NCBI RefSeq assembly: GCF_000344685.1
Contig: NW_006920411.1
Span: 2,790,870 to 2,854,869, forward strand
Direction: 5' to 3'
Source of the DNA: Gloeophyllum trabeum ATCC 11539
Taxonomy: Eukaryota > Basidiomycota > Agaricomycetes > Gloeophyllales > Gloeophyllaceae
DNA: 64,000 bases
The number at the start of each line of letters is the position of its first letter. Positions within the stretch are counted from its first letter, which is position 1. Position numbers and translations under genes: made by a program. The notes beneath the pieces are model-generated. The model did no database searches. It was not told the origin of the DNA and saw nothing but the letters and a program-made list of their open reading frames with translations. Shown piece by piece: positions 12,159 to 24,547 of the stretch.

Positions 12159-13968
12159 ATGGCTGTAAAATCGGACAAGAAGGACGTCAAGGCGACAAGG
12201 GACAAGGCAAGCAAGAAGGACGCTAAGAAGGACGCTAAGAAGGACTCTAAAAAGGACTCCAAAAAGGACGTAAAGTCCGCAGCTGCAAAGGCAGCGGCAC
12301 CTGCAACAAAGAGTCCTGCCAAGTCCGATGTATGTCTTCTCTTAGCTATCGCTGCGTACTCTAATGAGCTGGTCGCATAGAAAAAGTCCTCACCCGTCAA
12401 GACTCCCGCAAAGCCCGCCAAGAAGGCTGAGAGCAGCGACGAATCGTCCGAGGATGACGTAGGAATCTTATCTTTCTGTCTATGTTCTCATCTCATCCTT
12501 TGTCATGTCTAGTCCTCCGACGAGTCGGAAGAGGAGAAGCCCAAGGCTGCGCAGGTGAAGAAGGCAGCACCCAAAAAGTCGTCTTCCGACTCATCAGAAG
12601 ACGAATCTGAGGACGACTCGGAGGGCTCCAGCGAGGGAGAGACGGCGAAGGCTGCACCTGCCGCAAAATCCAAAACGAAGAAGTCTGCTCCCCCTACGCC
12701 CGCGAAGAAGGCTGCGCCTCCTACGTCGTCTGATGACGGCGAGGAGGATTCTGATGATAGCGATTCGTCCGATGAGGACGAGAAGCCTGCTGCGACGAAG
12801 GCTGATAGCGAGAGCGAGAGCGACGAAGAGTCCTCCGAAGCCTCGTCAGATGAGGAGTCTGCGAAGCCCGCCGCCTCGAAATCGCCTGCTAAGGCTGCAA
12901 ACGGTGCCGCAAAAGCCAACGCCAACGCGAGCGACGAAAGTTCGTCCAGTGAGGACGACAGTGAAGAAGGCAGCGATGCGAGCGACTCGGACGAGGAGAT
13001 GGCTGATGCTCCTGTCAATGGTGCAGCAAAGGGTATGTCTATCCCATCTCGTTCTACATGAAACTAGTATTGACACCACCGCAGGCAAGCGAAAAGCTGA
13101 GGACGAGCCAAAATCGACCAAGAAGGTGAAACTCGCCAACGGCGACGCCGCTCCCGCCGACTCCTCAAACAACAACGAGGAAGAAACCAAAACGATCTTC
13201 GTCGGCCGCCTCTCGTGGAACGTCGACAGCGACCAGCTCGCGCAGGAGTTCGCCGAGTGCGGCGAGGTCGTCTCCGCCCGTGTGCAGATGGATCGCAACA
13301 CGGGCAAGTCGCGCGGCTTCGGCTACGTCGAGTTCGCCACCGCCGACGCCGTCGAGGCCGCGCTCAAGATGAACGGGCGTGAGATCGACGGCCGCCCGGT
13401 GAACATCGACCGCTCCACCACGGTGAGCAAGGACACCTCGCGCCAGAACCGCGCCAAGGCGTTCAACGACCAGGCGAGCGCGCCGTCTGCGACGCTATTC
13501 GTCGGCAACCTCAGCTTCGACGTCACGGAGGACACCGTCTGGGAGGCGTTCACGGAGCACGGCGAGGTGAAGAACGTGCGCCTGCCGACCGACCGTGAGA
13601 CGCAGCGCCCGAAGGGTTTCGGGTACGTCGAGTTCACGGACGTCGAGTCTGCGAAGAAGGCGTTCGAGGCGTGCAACGGGATGGAGATCGCGGGCCGTGC
13701 TATCCGCCTGGACTACTCGCAACCGAGGGACAGCAATGGCGGTGGAGCCCGGGGTGGTCGTGGTGGTGGACGCGGCGGGTTCGGTGGAGGACGGGGTGGT
13801 GGTGACAGCGGCTGGGGTGGCCGTGGTGGTGGCCGTGGCGGTCGTGGTGGAGGTGACCGCGGTGGTCGTGGAGGAGGACGGGGCGGTCGTGGCGGACGCG
13901 GTGCTCCCCGCGGGGGCGCCCGCACAGGTGGCATCGTCCAGCCTGAGGGCAAGAAGGTCAAGTTCTGA
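12159..13968 (+). CDS. Nucleolin-like protein, two RRMs and RGG tail (Nsr1/Gar2 type)
   Basis: Likely nucleolar protein in pre-rRNA processing. Four exons: 12159-12329, 12381-12458, 12513-13032 and 13085-13968. The N-terminus is a lysine-rich KKDAKKDSKKD repeat. It is followed by long acidic Ser/Asp/Glu blocks, likely casein kinase 2 targets, separated by basic Ala/Lys/Pro segments. RRM1 has RNP2 IFVGRL and RNP1 RGFGYVEF. RRM2 has LFVGNL and KGFGYVEF. The tail is a long Gly/Arg (RGG) domain ending in EGKKVKF. This order is exactly that of yeast Nsr1, fission yeast Gar2 and nucleolin. The three introns (51, 54 and 52 nt) are too short to house a snoRNA. Confidence 0.92.
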
Positions 13969-14275
13969 GGATTGGGTACCTTGCTATATGATATCTTGTC
14001 TACGATTTGTACACGTCATGTCTCGTTCCACGCTCTCGCTATGTGCTATGGTTATAGTATGACGGCCTCTGCATTCGATGTGGCTACACTGGAGGGTATA
14101 TGTAATTTATATCGATCGAGTCGATGCTACTACTGCTCGATGATGGACCGCAATACAGTCGAGGTATTAGGATGTCTGTCATAAATACGGGGATCATATG
14201 CATAGCATAGTGCGTGATAAAATTAAAAAGTTAATTGGAGACCGATTCATAGCGGTGGATTGCTTCGGTGGGGGA
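13969..14275. other. Spacer between convergent genes
   Basis: About 300 bp of AT-rich sequence between the nucleolin-like stop and the RIC8 stop. It likely holds both 3' UTRs. Nothing else is seen. Confidence 0.4.
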
Positions 14276-16387
14276 CTACGAGTCCGGGGCCGCAGACGGG
14301 TCGCCGCGCTTTTGGATCTTGACCGTGCCGGTCTTCTCGAGGCGCTCGAAGAGCGTCATGAGCTTCTCCATCTCCTGCTGCTTCTCCTCCTCGGTCATCT
14401 CGGGCTCGGGGTGCTCGACGTGCACGGTGCCCGTGATGGGGTTGATGGGCTCGCCTGTGGGCGCGGTCGTCGGTGCCGTGGAGGAGGCGGGGCGCGGCGG
14501 CGCAGACATGATGCCCTTGTTGTAGAGGAACCCGGCGACGTTGCCGTAGCCGACTTGCGAGGCGAGGACACCGGCTGGAATGCATATGTAAGCAAGTGAT
14601 GTTAGACTGAGGGGAAGGAACGGCTTACCATCGGAGTCGCAGATCGCATAAAGCATCTCGCCGACGGCGTCTTTGAGCCGCGGGTGGTACACGCTCGAGA
14701 GCAGGCGCAGGCACCGCCCGAGCATGTCCGCGCGCCCCTCGAGCGGCGCCGTGCGGTCCAGGTCGCGCGGGATCACCCACTCGCGCATCCTGACGCGGCT
14801 CGCCTCGTCGTCCACGCAGAACCGCGTCACGAGCGCGACCAGCGGGCTCATGATATCGTCGAGCGTGTGGTCGCCCTCCTTCCGCACGCGCTCGCGCACG
14901 CTCGCGTCGTCGGGGTCGACCGCGCCCGGGAGGTAGTGGCTGAAGGAGACCTCGAGGAGGTCGTGCGCGCGCAGGAGCGAGTCGTGCACGGGCGGCGGCG
15001 AGCGGCGCGGGGAGGACGGCCGCGAGGAGAGCGAGCGGCGCCCGGCGGAGAGCGCGGAGATCGCGCGGTCAAACGCGCCCGGCTTGGGGCTCGGGGTGGC
15101 ATGCGCGGGGGAGGCTGGCCGCGAGGACGGGTGCGAATCGGACGTGGAGGAGCGAGACGGCTTGGGCGAGGGAGACGAAGGCGCGCCGAGCCATTGCGCG
15201 CGGAGGGGCGCGATGGGGATGGTGATGAGGGAGTGGATGACGTGTGAGAGGGGCGCGGCGATAGGGGAGGGGAAGGTCGGCGGGAGTGTGTTGAAGGCGC
15301 GCAGCAGGGGCGGGAGGATGCTAGATGGGTATTAGAACAGGATTGACATTAATGGATGTTACTTACCCGTCGAGACGCTCGCTCCAACGGTCCCCGATAA
15401 CCAGTCTCTCGTCCCCTTTGCTCGACCCTGCCTCTTTCGAATCGCTCGGTTCCGCCAGCTACAACGTGCCTCCGTCAGCACCTCCGTCAGCTCACCTGAA
15501 ACCCCACGCACCTTGGGATAATGAGCAAGTAAGTTGAACGTCAGCTTGAGGAGGTCGGTCATGGCCTCGCGGCTCATCTTGGCGCCGGCGAGGATGGAGG
15601 AGGTGAGCAGGTCGAGCTTGGCGCCGATGATGTCGACGATGGTGCCAGTCTGAGCAGCGGGGACGTCCTCCACTAGCGAGCAGATGAAGGAGGCGGAGGA
15701 GAGGGAGACGGTGCAAAGGAAGAGGATGCGGGACAGGAGGAATATGCGGTCTGGGGAGGTGGATTTCTGTGGGGGTTGTAGCAAGGAGATGGGCGAGATT
15801 TAGCTTAGGAACTGAGTGAGGCAATGAGAGGGAGATCGTGCGAACCTCGAGCAGGAGGACGCACGTCCGCGCGCCACCGATGTCGATCCAGTTAAGCCGG
15901 CCCTGCTCAACGAGGAGCAGCGCGTTGGCGACGCAGCGCAGTGCTTCGTTCGACACGTCCTGGTCGTCCCTGTACGAATTAAACACGGCGAGGAGGGCGC
16001 GCAGATTGGGCGGGGAGGAGATGACCTCGGAGGAGGTGGGATGACGGCCGAGGGTCTTGACGGCGAGGAGCGCGTCGGCGGCGTCTGCGGGGTCTGAGGC
16101 GACGAAGGAATAAAAGACTGACTGATGGAAGTACCTTTGGCCGAGAGCCGGGAAGTCTTTTCGCCTGCTGCTGTGGCATCGAGGTCGTTGAGGAGCTCCT
16201 GCACGAGCTCCCTGCGCGTGCTGTCGTCTACGGTGGTCGGCGAGGCTGGGCGCGGTTGAGCTGCAGGAAATGCTGTGACGCCCCAGGGCAGATACGCACC
16301 ATTAGTTATTGACTTGAGTACATTAGAAACGTTGCTGCGGGGCGACGAGTGTGCTAAAGATTTGTAGTCGGAGAGCAGGCGAGACAT
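14276..16387 (-). CDS. ric8: RIC8/synembryn, G-alpha guanine nucleotide exchange factor and chaperone
   Basis: Folds and activates heterotrimeric G-alpha subunits at the plasma membrane. The protein starts at the ATG at 16387 (MSRLLSDYKSLAHSS) and is spread over several exons. It is an armadillo-like helical protein with family segments VSNEALRCVANALLLVEQGR, AMTDLLKLTFNLLAHYP and a C-terminal VGYGNVAGFLYNKGIM. The last of these is the hallmark near the end of fungal RIC8. The tail is acidic and helical (EMTEEEKQQEMEKLM). A Ser/Pro-rich loop of about 50 residues lies in the middle (near 15.1 kb) and is probably a regulatory insertion. Pheromone-receptor signalling in mushrooms uses G-alpha proteins, so a role in mating is plausible but inferred. 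Confidence 0.85.
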
Positions 16388-17810
16388 GAATGCGTGCAAA
16401 GAAGAGTAAAAGTCAGAGCAGGGCGTTATAGTCGAGTCGGGAAGGATGTATTAGAAGAAAGAGAAGAGAAGGGACAGCGGGTATTAGAGCGAGAAAAGAT
16501 CGTTTGCAGAGCTGGAACAGAAGTGCATGACAATGTCGTCCGCCTATCGATCCTATCGGCTTGACGACTGCAACCGGCTACCGGCGGCACTCCGAAGTTT
16601 CACCCGACTGCCTCTTTTCATTAACGGATTACAACGCAAGTCTAAACAGGCACAAGGGCGTGTACTCTACTCTACTCGCGAGCAACGACTCTGGACGAGG
16701 ATGGGATGCGGGGCGTTGCGGGACGGGTCATGTACTTGCACGTAGCCCGGGAAGAACTTCGACGGTGGGATGCCCGACCTTCGTCGACAACCAATGCAGG
16801 GCTGCAGACCTTATGCATCGTATGCCCCTCATACGTCTCCCGCTCGGGTTAGCAAGGTGGCACACTGCAACTCAGGCTGTCAGCCTGTGATATCTGGCGC
16901 GCAGGTAGTATAGCCTCGTCAATACATCAGCAAAACGGCATGACTGTCTAAGCGAAGCTAAGAACTTATCTCAGGCACATAAGTACCCAGTCTATGGTCT
17001 TGAGTCATGGGGGCCCACCCCCTGAGCCCAGCACCGAGACTTAGCTAAGTCCTTGGATAAGGTGCTAAGAACACTCAGGCAAGAAATAAGTGGGGAGAGA
17101 AAAGCAATGTGCTGGCACCACAGAGATTCAAACCAGCATCTGCCATACCCACACCATATGATAAAACTGTTGCACTACAAGGCCACACTAGTTAGTGCCC
17201 AGAAACATTTCATGATGGACCCAGCCTTTGCCTTGAATGATAGCAACTCCTGAATTACGAGTCTCCGCCCTTGTCTAGTGCTACTGGTATACATTACATG
17301 TACATCTATGATCAACAGAGCCATGTATATTGCTCTGCCGACCCCTACAGCATCAGCTAAGAAACTCAGAGAGTTAAGAGCTAAGGAGCTCGGTAAGGGC
17401 GCCTTATCTGTACTTATGGGCATTGCAGTGTTCACAAGGCATTATATTGGTTTATACTTTTTTCCCTCGTTTGCTGATAGCCATGTGCTATACCACAACA
17501 ACCACATGTAATATTCTTCTGCACATTGTGTGAAATATATGTGAAAAGGTCGGGAGTCTATTGCTGTGGTGGGGTAAACAGAACTGTAGAAGCCACATAA
17601 ATATGAGAGACTTCGCAGAATTCAGACCATGGGCAAGTATTTACACTAGATTACTAAGGTACATCAGATGCCATGCAAAGCAGTGGTCCTCTTCCCCAAG
17701 TTATTTGTGGCCTGTGGCTAAGGCTGAGCTCGGCATGGGCACTGCCACAAATGAATACACCTCCGCGGCAACCTTCCTCCGCCACCTCTTTACCATCTCG
17801 TCGACTCATC
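16388..17810. other. Intergenic region holding a terminal-inverted-repeat element
   Basis: Divergent spacer of about 1.4 kb between RIC8 and the PDI-like gene. Its centre is occupied by the repeat at 16925-17430. The parts next to the two ATGs should carry the promoters: CT-rich near 16.45 kb and CCTCC-rich near 17.77 kb. No other gene is seen. Confidence 0.5.
16925..17430 (-). mobile_element. Non-autonomous TIR element, copy 1, with degenerate tRNA-like boxes
   Basis: The stretch aligns along its whole length, in inverse orientation, with the element at 55121-55643. Its left terminus CATCAGCAAAACGGCATGAC matches the terminus of that copy. Its right end is degraded (CATTGCAGTG where the partner has a clean inverted terminus). 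Inside, on the minus strand, are TAGTGCAACAG (a weak box A) and GCTGGTTTGAATCTC (a weak box B), decayed versions of good boxes in copy 2. No transposase is present. It is a MITE-like or SINE-like passenger in the RIC8-PDI intergenic space. Confidence 0.65.
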
Positions 17811-19884
17811 ATGAGGCTTTCAGCCGCGCTGAGCCTCGTCGCCTCGCTCGCCCTCGCAGCAGCCGTCCCCGTGCAGTCCGTCGAGCTCACCGTCCTCAAC
17901 CCCGACAACTTCAAGCCCACCATCGCCGACGGCGTCTGGTTCGTCTTCCTTCTCATATTACGCAGGTAGTGTCACTGACCTCCGAACAGGCTGATCGAGC
18001 ACTTCTCGCCCTACTGCCACCACTGCCGCGACTTTGCCCCGACATGGCAGGAGCTCGTCGACCGCACGCAGGCGAAAGCCGACCCGGGCATCCATCTCGC
18101 GCAGGTGAACTGCGCCGTTGACGGAGGTGAGTTTGATGCACGTCTCTTGGTCCCGGTGCTAAGGAAGGGTATACTAGACCTATGCTCCGAGAACGGCGTC
18201 AAAGGCTACCCCCAGATCAACCTCTACAAAAACGGCAAGTACGTCGACCAGTTTCGCAAAGCCCGCTCGCTCGAGCTTCTCGAGGAGTTCATCGCGCAGC
18301 ACGCCGAGCCCACCAGCAAACCCATACCTCCAGCACCTACCACGACGCAGGCCCCCACCGAGGCCCCGTCCCCGCCTCCGCCGGTCTCGAGGAAACTCCC
18401 GAACCCGCGCGGCGCCGTCCTCAGCCTCACCGGCAACACCTTCCAAGACGCCCTGAAGGACGGGCCCCTCTTTGTCAAGTTCTTCGCGCCATGGTGCGGC
18501 CACTGCAAGAAGCTCGCGCCCGTCTGGGTCGATTTGGCGCGGCACATGGCGGACAAGCTCACCGTCGCGGAGGTGAACTGCGAGGAGCACTCGGCGCTAT
18601 GCAAGAACCAGGACGTGACGGGGTACCCGATGTTGTACTTTTATCCTGGTGGCGGCGCGGCGAAGACAGAGTATACGGGCGGACGGAAGTTGGAGGCGTT
18701 GAAGGCGTTTGCGGAGAGGGCGGTCTCGCCGTGAGTGTTTATACGTTTTCATGTGGGGTGAGGGATGCTGATGTGATGTGAGGATAGGGCGGTACAGGAG
18801 ATCGAGTACGACAAGCTGCATCAAGTCGTGGAGGAGCACCCCGTGTTCTATCTCCTCCTACACGCCCCCGAGGACACGCGCACAGTCGTACGTTACCCCT
18901 TCCCCCCTACTATCCCCTTCACCAATTTCCGGCCTCCATAGAACGATGTCACGCAAGCCGCGCACGTCCTCCTCGGCTCCCCGCCCATCTACACCTCCTC
19001 CTCTCCCGCCTTCCTCACGCACTTCTCCCTGCCCGCCTCCTCCCTGCCCATACTCCTCGCACTGAAAGACCACGACCCCACCCTCCCTGTTTCGACCTAC
19101 CACCCGCCTGCAGCCAACTCCAAGCACACCACCTCAATTGAAAACACCCAGCGTTGGCTCCTGTCCAACCGGCTGCCCACCACCACCGAGCTCTCATCGG
19201 AGTCCTTCCAGGCGATTATGAAAGCCCCGCACAAGCCGCTCGTCGTGCTCGTCGCCGTCCCTGACACGCAGGACGCGCAGACCATCCGGAAGGTGCGGGA
19301 TATAGGGAAGCAGTGGCGCAACCGCCAGGGCGCGGGCGACGTCGTGTTCACGTGGATGGACGCGGGGCAGTGGGGCAAGTGGCTCAAGAGCATGTACGGG
19401 ATCAGGAAGGGCGACCTGCCGGGCGTGGTCATCGCCGAGCACGAGGTGCGTCTATATATCTCTCGTGTGGTGTAATTGTAGGTAGCGCTGAGGCTGACTG
19501 TTTGGGTAGAAATTAATGTACTACGACACGGACGAGCACGGGCACAAGATCCAGCTCGAGGCGGACAGCATATTCTCCGCGATTGACGGCGTGCGCAAGG
19601 GCACAATCCGCGCTAAACACTCAGAGAACATCGTCGAGCGGCTCGCTCGGGTGCGTCCCCAAATCTCTCCTTATGTCCTTCTCCGTACTCATCCTCTCCT
19701 TAATCTAATGCAGTACCTGAATGCGAAGATGATAGCAGTCGAATACTACGTCTCCCACCACCCCTGGCGCACACTCTTATTCGCGGTTTCCTTCCTCTCG
19801 CTCCTGGCTCTGGCCGCCAAGCGCTTCCTCGCTTCAGACAATATCTACGAATACCGCGAGCACAAATCCAATCGTTTAGATTGA
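17811..19884 (+). CDS. Transmembrane protein disulfide isomerase with two thioredoxin domains
   Basis: ER thiol oxidoreductase helping disulfide formation. The ATG at 17811 opens a signal peptide (MRLSAALSLVASLALAAAVP). Thioredoxin domain 1 has the active site SPYCHHCRDF, split after by an intron, and the cis-Pro region GVKGYPQINLY. A Pro/Thr-rich linker (PAPTTTQAPTEAPSPPPP) leads to thioredoxin domain 2 with the classic APWCGHCKKL and VTGYPMLYFY. A longer region without CxxC follows. Near the C-terminus is one membrane segment (TLLFAVSFLSLLALAA) and a short basic tail, so it is a type I membrane protein like TMX3 or fungal Mpd/Eps1-type PDIs. There is no KDEL-type tail. The unusual CHHC suggests a different redox potential for domain 1. 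Confidence 0.85.
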
Positions 19885-20074
19885 TCGTTCCGATCCCTTT
19901 CTCTACATGGCTGGGTGCGCTGTCGCTGTATCTATCTAGTATACATGTATAATGTAACATTATAATCTACACTATCATAAGCCTCGTAAGTCGAATGATC
20001 ACTTCGGATCGAGCAAGCAAGCTAGAAATACAGCGTAAACGTCTCGTGATGAGTCAAGAGGGTGTGAGATGCGG

Positions 20075-23000
20075 TTAGTGACTCTCAGTCGCAGCACTGC
20101 CGGAGTGCACGGAAGAGGCGTCGGAAGCCCAGGGGGAGACAGAGTCGTCGAGCATGATGCCACTGATGCGGGCGTAAACGGCGGGAGGGTATTTTCTGCA
20201 CGCTGGGTGAGCATGGAAATCCTGACGTTTTGAGAGGTATACTCACCGAGACTGCAACCGTTCTAATAGTGCGATGGCCCGATCTCTGTTACCGACGCCC
20301 AATTCCGCCCTGACCATGGCTTCCCAGGTGGAAGGCTAAACCATGCATCATTAGTTAGTGGACAATGAAAAGTATAACCGAACCGCATACCTCGCGATAG
20401 ACCGGTGTTGATGGTAGTTGACGATTACCGTTCAACGAATAGGAGACGTGATTATTTGGAGCAGCGACACCTTCTGGTGGGTCAACGAGACCTTCGAAGA
20501 CTTCGCGTGCTCGCTCAATGTCGCCTCCAGCCGCGTAACCCTTGATGATCAAGTTGGCAATGTATGCGGTCATGTGTACGTTAGACGACTTGAGCCGTTG
20601 GATATAGGGGGTGAGCAAGTCCGTGCGCCGGAGGGTGACGAGGACGTTGATGATGGCTTCATAAGCAACGGCATCTGGCAGGGGGGTACCAGAGCGCCTA
20701 GACGCGGGGTGATTCGCGATGGACTCGAACACTTCAACTGCTTTCTCCAGGTTCTTCTGCACACAGCCCCAAGAATTGATCAAGGAAGCCCAGTGTGCAC
20801 CAGTGACCTCAACAGATTTATCCGCGACAAGACGCTCAAAGACGCGCTCCATCGCGGCCACGTCAATCGGTTCAATAGTACCGTATGCATCCAACAAGAG
20901 CTGGCAAGGAACATCAGTATGCAGGTGATAACCCGACAGCAGCTAGCACGCACCTTGTAAGTATGAGCCGAAGGCTGGATATGCGCATCCAGAAGAGCAT
21001 TGTAGTAGAATAACGCCTTCTCACGATTAGGCTTGGTGTGAACGTACAGCTGAATCATGGTATTGTAAGGCGGCACACGGGGCTTAAAGTTTGCCTGTGA
21101 GATCATCTCCTGGAACAATTCCTCGGCGGAGGGAGCATCACCGACACGGCAGCAGGCAGCGATGACAGCCCCGTATGTAACCGAGGTTGCACGGTGGCCC
21201 AGCGTCCTCATCTGGTGGAACAACTCGAGGGCGTAGTCCGCCTTGCGCGCTTTCGCCAGCTTCGAGATGATGGTGTTGTACATGTACGTATTCGGAACCA
21301 CGCCACGGACCTGAGCTTCTTCGAACAAAGCCAGAGCATGGGCAGCATCATCGGTAGTCTCCTTCACAGAAGATATCATTGAGCCGTACGCATCGGCAGA
21401 CGGTACACCCCCATGCTCCAGGATGCGGCTACGATGAACATGCGCAGCATCAGGGAAGCCCGCCTGCGCCAAAGCGACGATCATCTGATCCTCAATCTGG
21501 AACCACGCCGCGGATTGTGCCTTTTTGTCATGTTCCAGAGCGGCGAGGTACTTTTGAGCCTCGGCGTATACGGACTGTACCTCGTATATTTTTCCGTGCC
21601 GACCCAGTGCATTGATTAAACGACCGATGACTTCAACCGAGGGGAAAATGCCTTGAGCAGCACTCTCCTGAAAGCGAGCGAAAGCAACGGAAGGAGTCAC
21701 CTGCGGGTGGGAAGGATAGAACTCCCCGACGTAGCGAGTGCAAGCCCGGTCGACACGTGGCCGTTTCGTAGCAGGAGAAGCAGGAACAGTCGGCATTTCA
21801 GGGCTGGTCGGCGGTGTGAGCAGAGCGTCATCTCCCAGAGCTCTGACGAAATCATGGTGGCCTGACTTGCGCAACAGGCCTCTGGCTGCTGCAACGCCGC
21901 CGGGCTGAGCATACAATGTCTCTACAAGCGACCGGCGCACATGCTCGCTCATGGTGGCAAGGTCGACGCTGTGCGTGGCAAGATCCTTGAGAAGGTCCTC
22001 CAAGGATACCGGAGCAGACACCGGCGTCTGTTTGGTACGCACAAGCTGGACGGCCGCGTAGAGGAGAAGCTCCCAATCCCTCGAAGTAAGGTCGAGGGGA
22101 TGGCTTGCCGTCTTGGCGTTAGCGTAGGCTCGGAGGTACCGCGGGGCCGTCTGTGCAGACGGGAGGAGGGAGACGTGGTCGCACAAACGCGCGATTCTCA
22201 GCGCCAGATCGATACTCGGCACAGCAGCGTCAGGACGGTCAACTCCGAGAATACGATGTGCACTGCTCCCCGCTGTCGCGCGGAGACAGGCGATTGTAGG
22301 AGCAGAGACCTGCGTAGTCTGCATTTCCTTCTCCCGCGAGGCAATCCACTGCTCCACTATGTCAACTGCGCGCTCGATATAGCCATACCTGACGTATTGC
22401 CCCACAAAATCTGCGAACCTCTCTGCCAGTGGTTCAGCAGCAGCTCGAGCCACAAGTGACAGGTCGGTATTGAGAATGACTTCGTTCGCCACGAAGTCCA
22501 TCAGCTCAAGGGCCTGTTTCCTATCCAACTCGCTGCTCTCAAGGTGGCGCAGATTCGCCTCGAATACCATTTCCCGGTCGTTCCAGCGCACCTGGACGAC
22601 ACCCGTGTTGTCGTCCTGCAGCAAATGTTTGAAGAGTCGGTTTAGATCGTTTATCCGCCCCTTCTCGACCAGCGTCTCGAGCATGATGTTCCAGGCCACG
22701 GCGTCCGGCTTGCACGTCTTCGACGAGGCCTCGAGAGGGTGCCGCGTAGCCATGTCCTGTAGCAGCAGCTTGTCGAACCACGCGAGCGCGGTGTCGACGT
22801 CGCCGGACCGGATGAAGCCTGAGATGACCGTGGTGAAGGTAGCCGAGGCGGGAGGAGGCACGTCCGCGGGCCCGTAGTTCTCGCCCGACTTCGAGTCCAT
22901 CATCTGCGCCAGGAGCTCGATGCCCTTCTCGGGCATCTCACAGCGGAAGGACGCTTCGATCATGCTATTCCAGATATTGAGCTGTATCACGCGTTCCCCA

Positions 23001-24547
23001 GCCGAGCGATCCTTCGTATCGAGGAACCATGGCTGCTCTTGCTCCTCGTTGATCGACCAGTCGATGTGGCCGGCCTTGGACGCCTTCAGGAACTCAGTGA
23101 ACACGTCTTCCGCACCGCGCAGATCGCCGAGGTCGGTGAAGATGGAGATGAGGTAAGAGTACAGCGGAGGGCTGGGCTTGATATCCTGGCGTTTCTCGAT
23201 CTGGTTGAAGATCATCAGGGCCGCGTCGAGGTTCGCGTGCATGGCCGCACTGCGCATCAAGTTCCGGTACAGCCAGGGCGGGAAGTGCTCGGCCATGTAC
23301 TTGAACGTGCACCCAGCCTCGAAGAGGGACATAGCCGAACCAAAGTTGTTCTCCTCCCGGAGGGCAGCGATGCGACGCTGGTCGACAGACTCGGTCGCGA
23401 CCTCGGACCTGCCACTCAGCATGCGCCGCTTCGCGCGGGATTCGAGCGTCGCGATTGTCCGCTGCACCTCAGCGTCGCGCACCGTCAGCGCGCTCAGCAA
23501 GATAAGGTAAGTCTTGAAATTGGGCGTGATGGACCGGTTCAGCATGTCATTGTACGTGTCGATCAGGAAGTGCAACGGCTGCCCGCCGCGGCGGCTGTGG
23601 AACAGCGCGTCGAGAGCGGCGTTGAAGTGAGCAATCGTGAGCCCAGTTTCCTTTGCGCGCATAGCCTGGACGATCGTGTAAGCCTGAGTGTAGTCGCCTG
23701 ACGTAGAGGCAGACTTGAGCGAATCGATGATGGCTTCGCTCTCGCTCTTTTGCAAAAGCTTTTCCGTCACGCTTTCCGAGGACTGAGATGAAACCGAGGG
23801 GACAGGAGACAGCGGGCGTGGTGACGGTGGACGGCTCCGAGGGGAAGCAGGGCGAGGTGGGGGAGGTGCGGTAGACACATCGTGTTGCGAAGATACAGCT
23901 GCTGCAGTAGAATTCCGGCGAGAAATGACACGGGGCGGGGTGGGTATAGAGGGTGTCGTGTTGAATACAACTAACTGATCTGAGGGTTCTGAGCTCTCCG
24001 GCGCATGGATAGTGGAAGAAAGGAATGTATGTTTGCGCCTGACGTGCATCTGCACTGTGCGCAGCACGCCCAGTGCCTCACCGCGTTCTCTACGCCCCGG
24101 TCCCGAGTGTGAAAGACTTTGACTACGTCCCCGACCTTTCCCTGACCCTCGGACAACCGGCCGCGGCGGTCTTAGGTCTTCATCGTCACCCTGGGAGAAA
24201 TCTCCGTCTTGTGCTGCAGACGTGTTCGCTTGCGTGACGGCTCGGCCCGCGCCCTGTCGCAGAAAGCACGAACACAGAGATTATTACATGACAATTGCAG
24301 AACAACCCACACTACATACCTGGTAGCCCGAGTAGAATCGACTACTCCCCTGATACTTCCCACCGGGCCCTGGCCCGTTTCCCCAACTAGAACTTGACGC
24401 GCCATTCAAGGTAGTGAGGCCCGTCGCAGGATTCGAAGACGTCTGCAGCTGCAGCACATTGCGAGAGAAATATCCAGTCTGATTTTGGACGACAGCTGCC
24501 GCACGGGCAGTATGGTGCAGGAGATGGTTAGCAACTTTCGGCAGCAT
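20075..24547 (-). CDS. Large pentatricopeptide-repeat protein, mitochondrial
   Basis: Probable organellar RNA-binding protein. Exons 24547-24320, 24253-20954, 20900-20391, 20335-20247 and 20195-20075 join in frame to 1415 aa. The first exon supplies a mitochondrial presequence (MLPKVANHLLHHTARAAAV), so the start lies at 24547 rather than in the long second exon. PPR motifs are clearest in the C-terminal third, for example VTYGAVIAACCRVGDAPSAE, PPYNTMIQLYVHTKPNREKA and HWASLINSWGCVQKNLEKA. More divergent repeats fill the middle (AWNIMLETLVEKGRINDLN). The N-terminus after the presequence is a low-complexity Ser/Pro region. The target RNA cannot be told from sequence. It is convergent with the PDI gene, with a 190-bp gap. 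Confidence 0.85.

Noticed and set aside
12330..13084. snoRNA in introns of the nucleolin-like gene
   Set aside because: Vertebrate nucleolin introns host snoRNAs, but these introns are only 51-54 nt and show no box C/D or H/ACA layout.
13713..13961. Proline-rich minus-strand frame
   Set aside because: It is the reverse complement of the RGG tail of the nucleolin-like protein.
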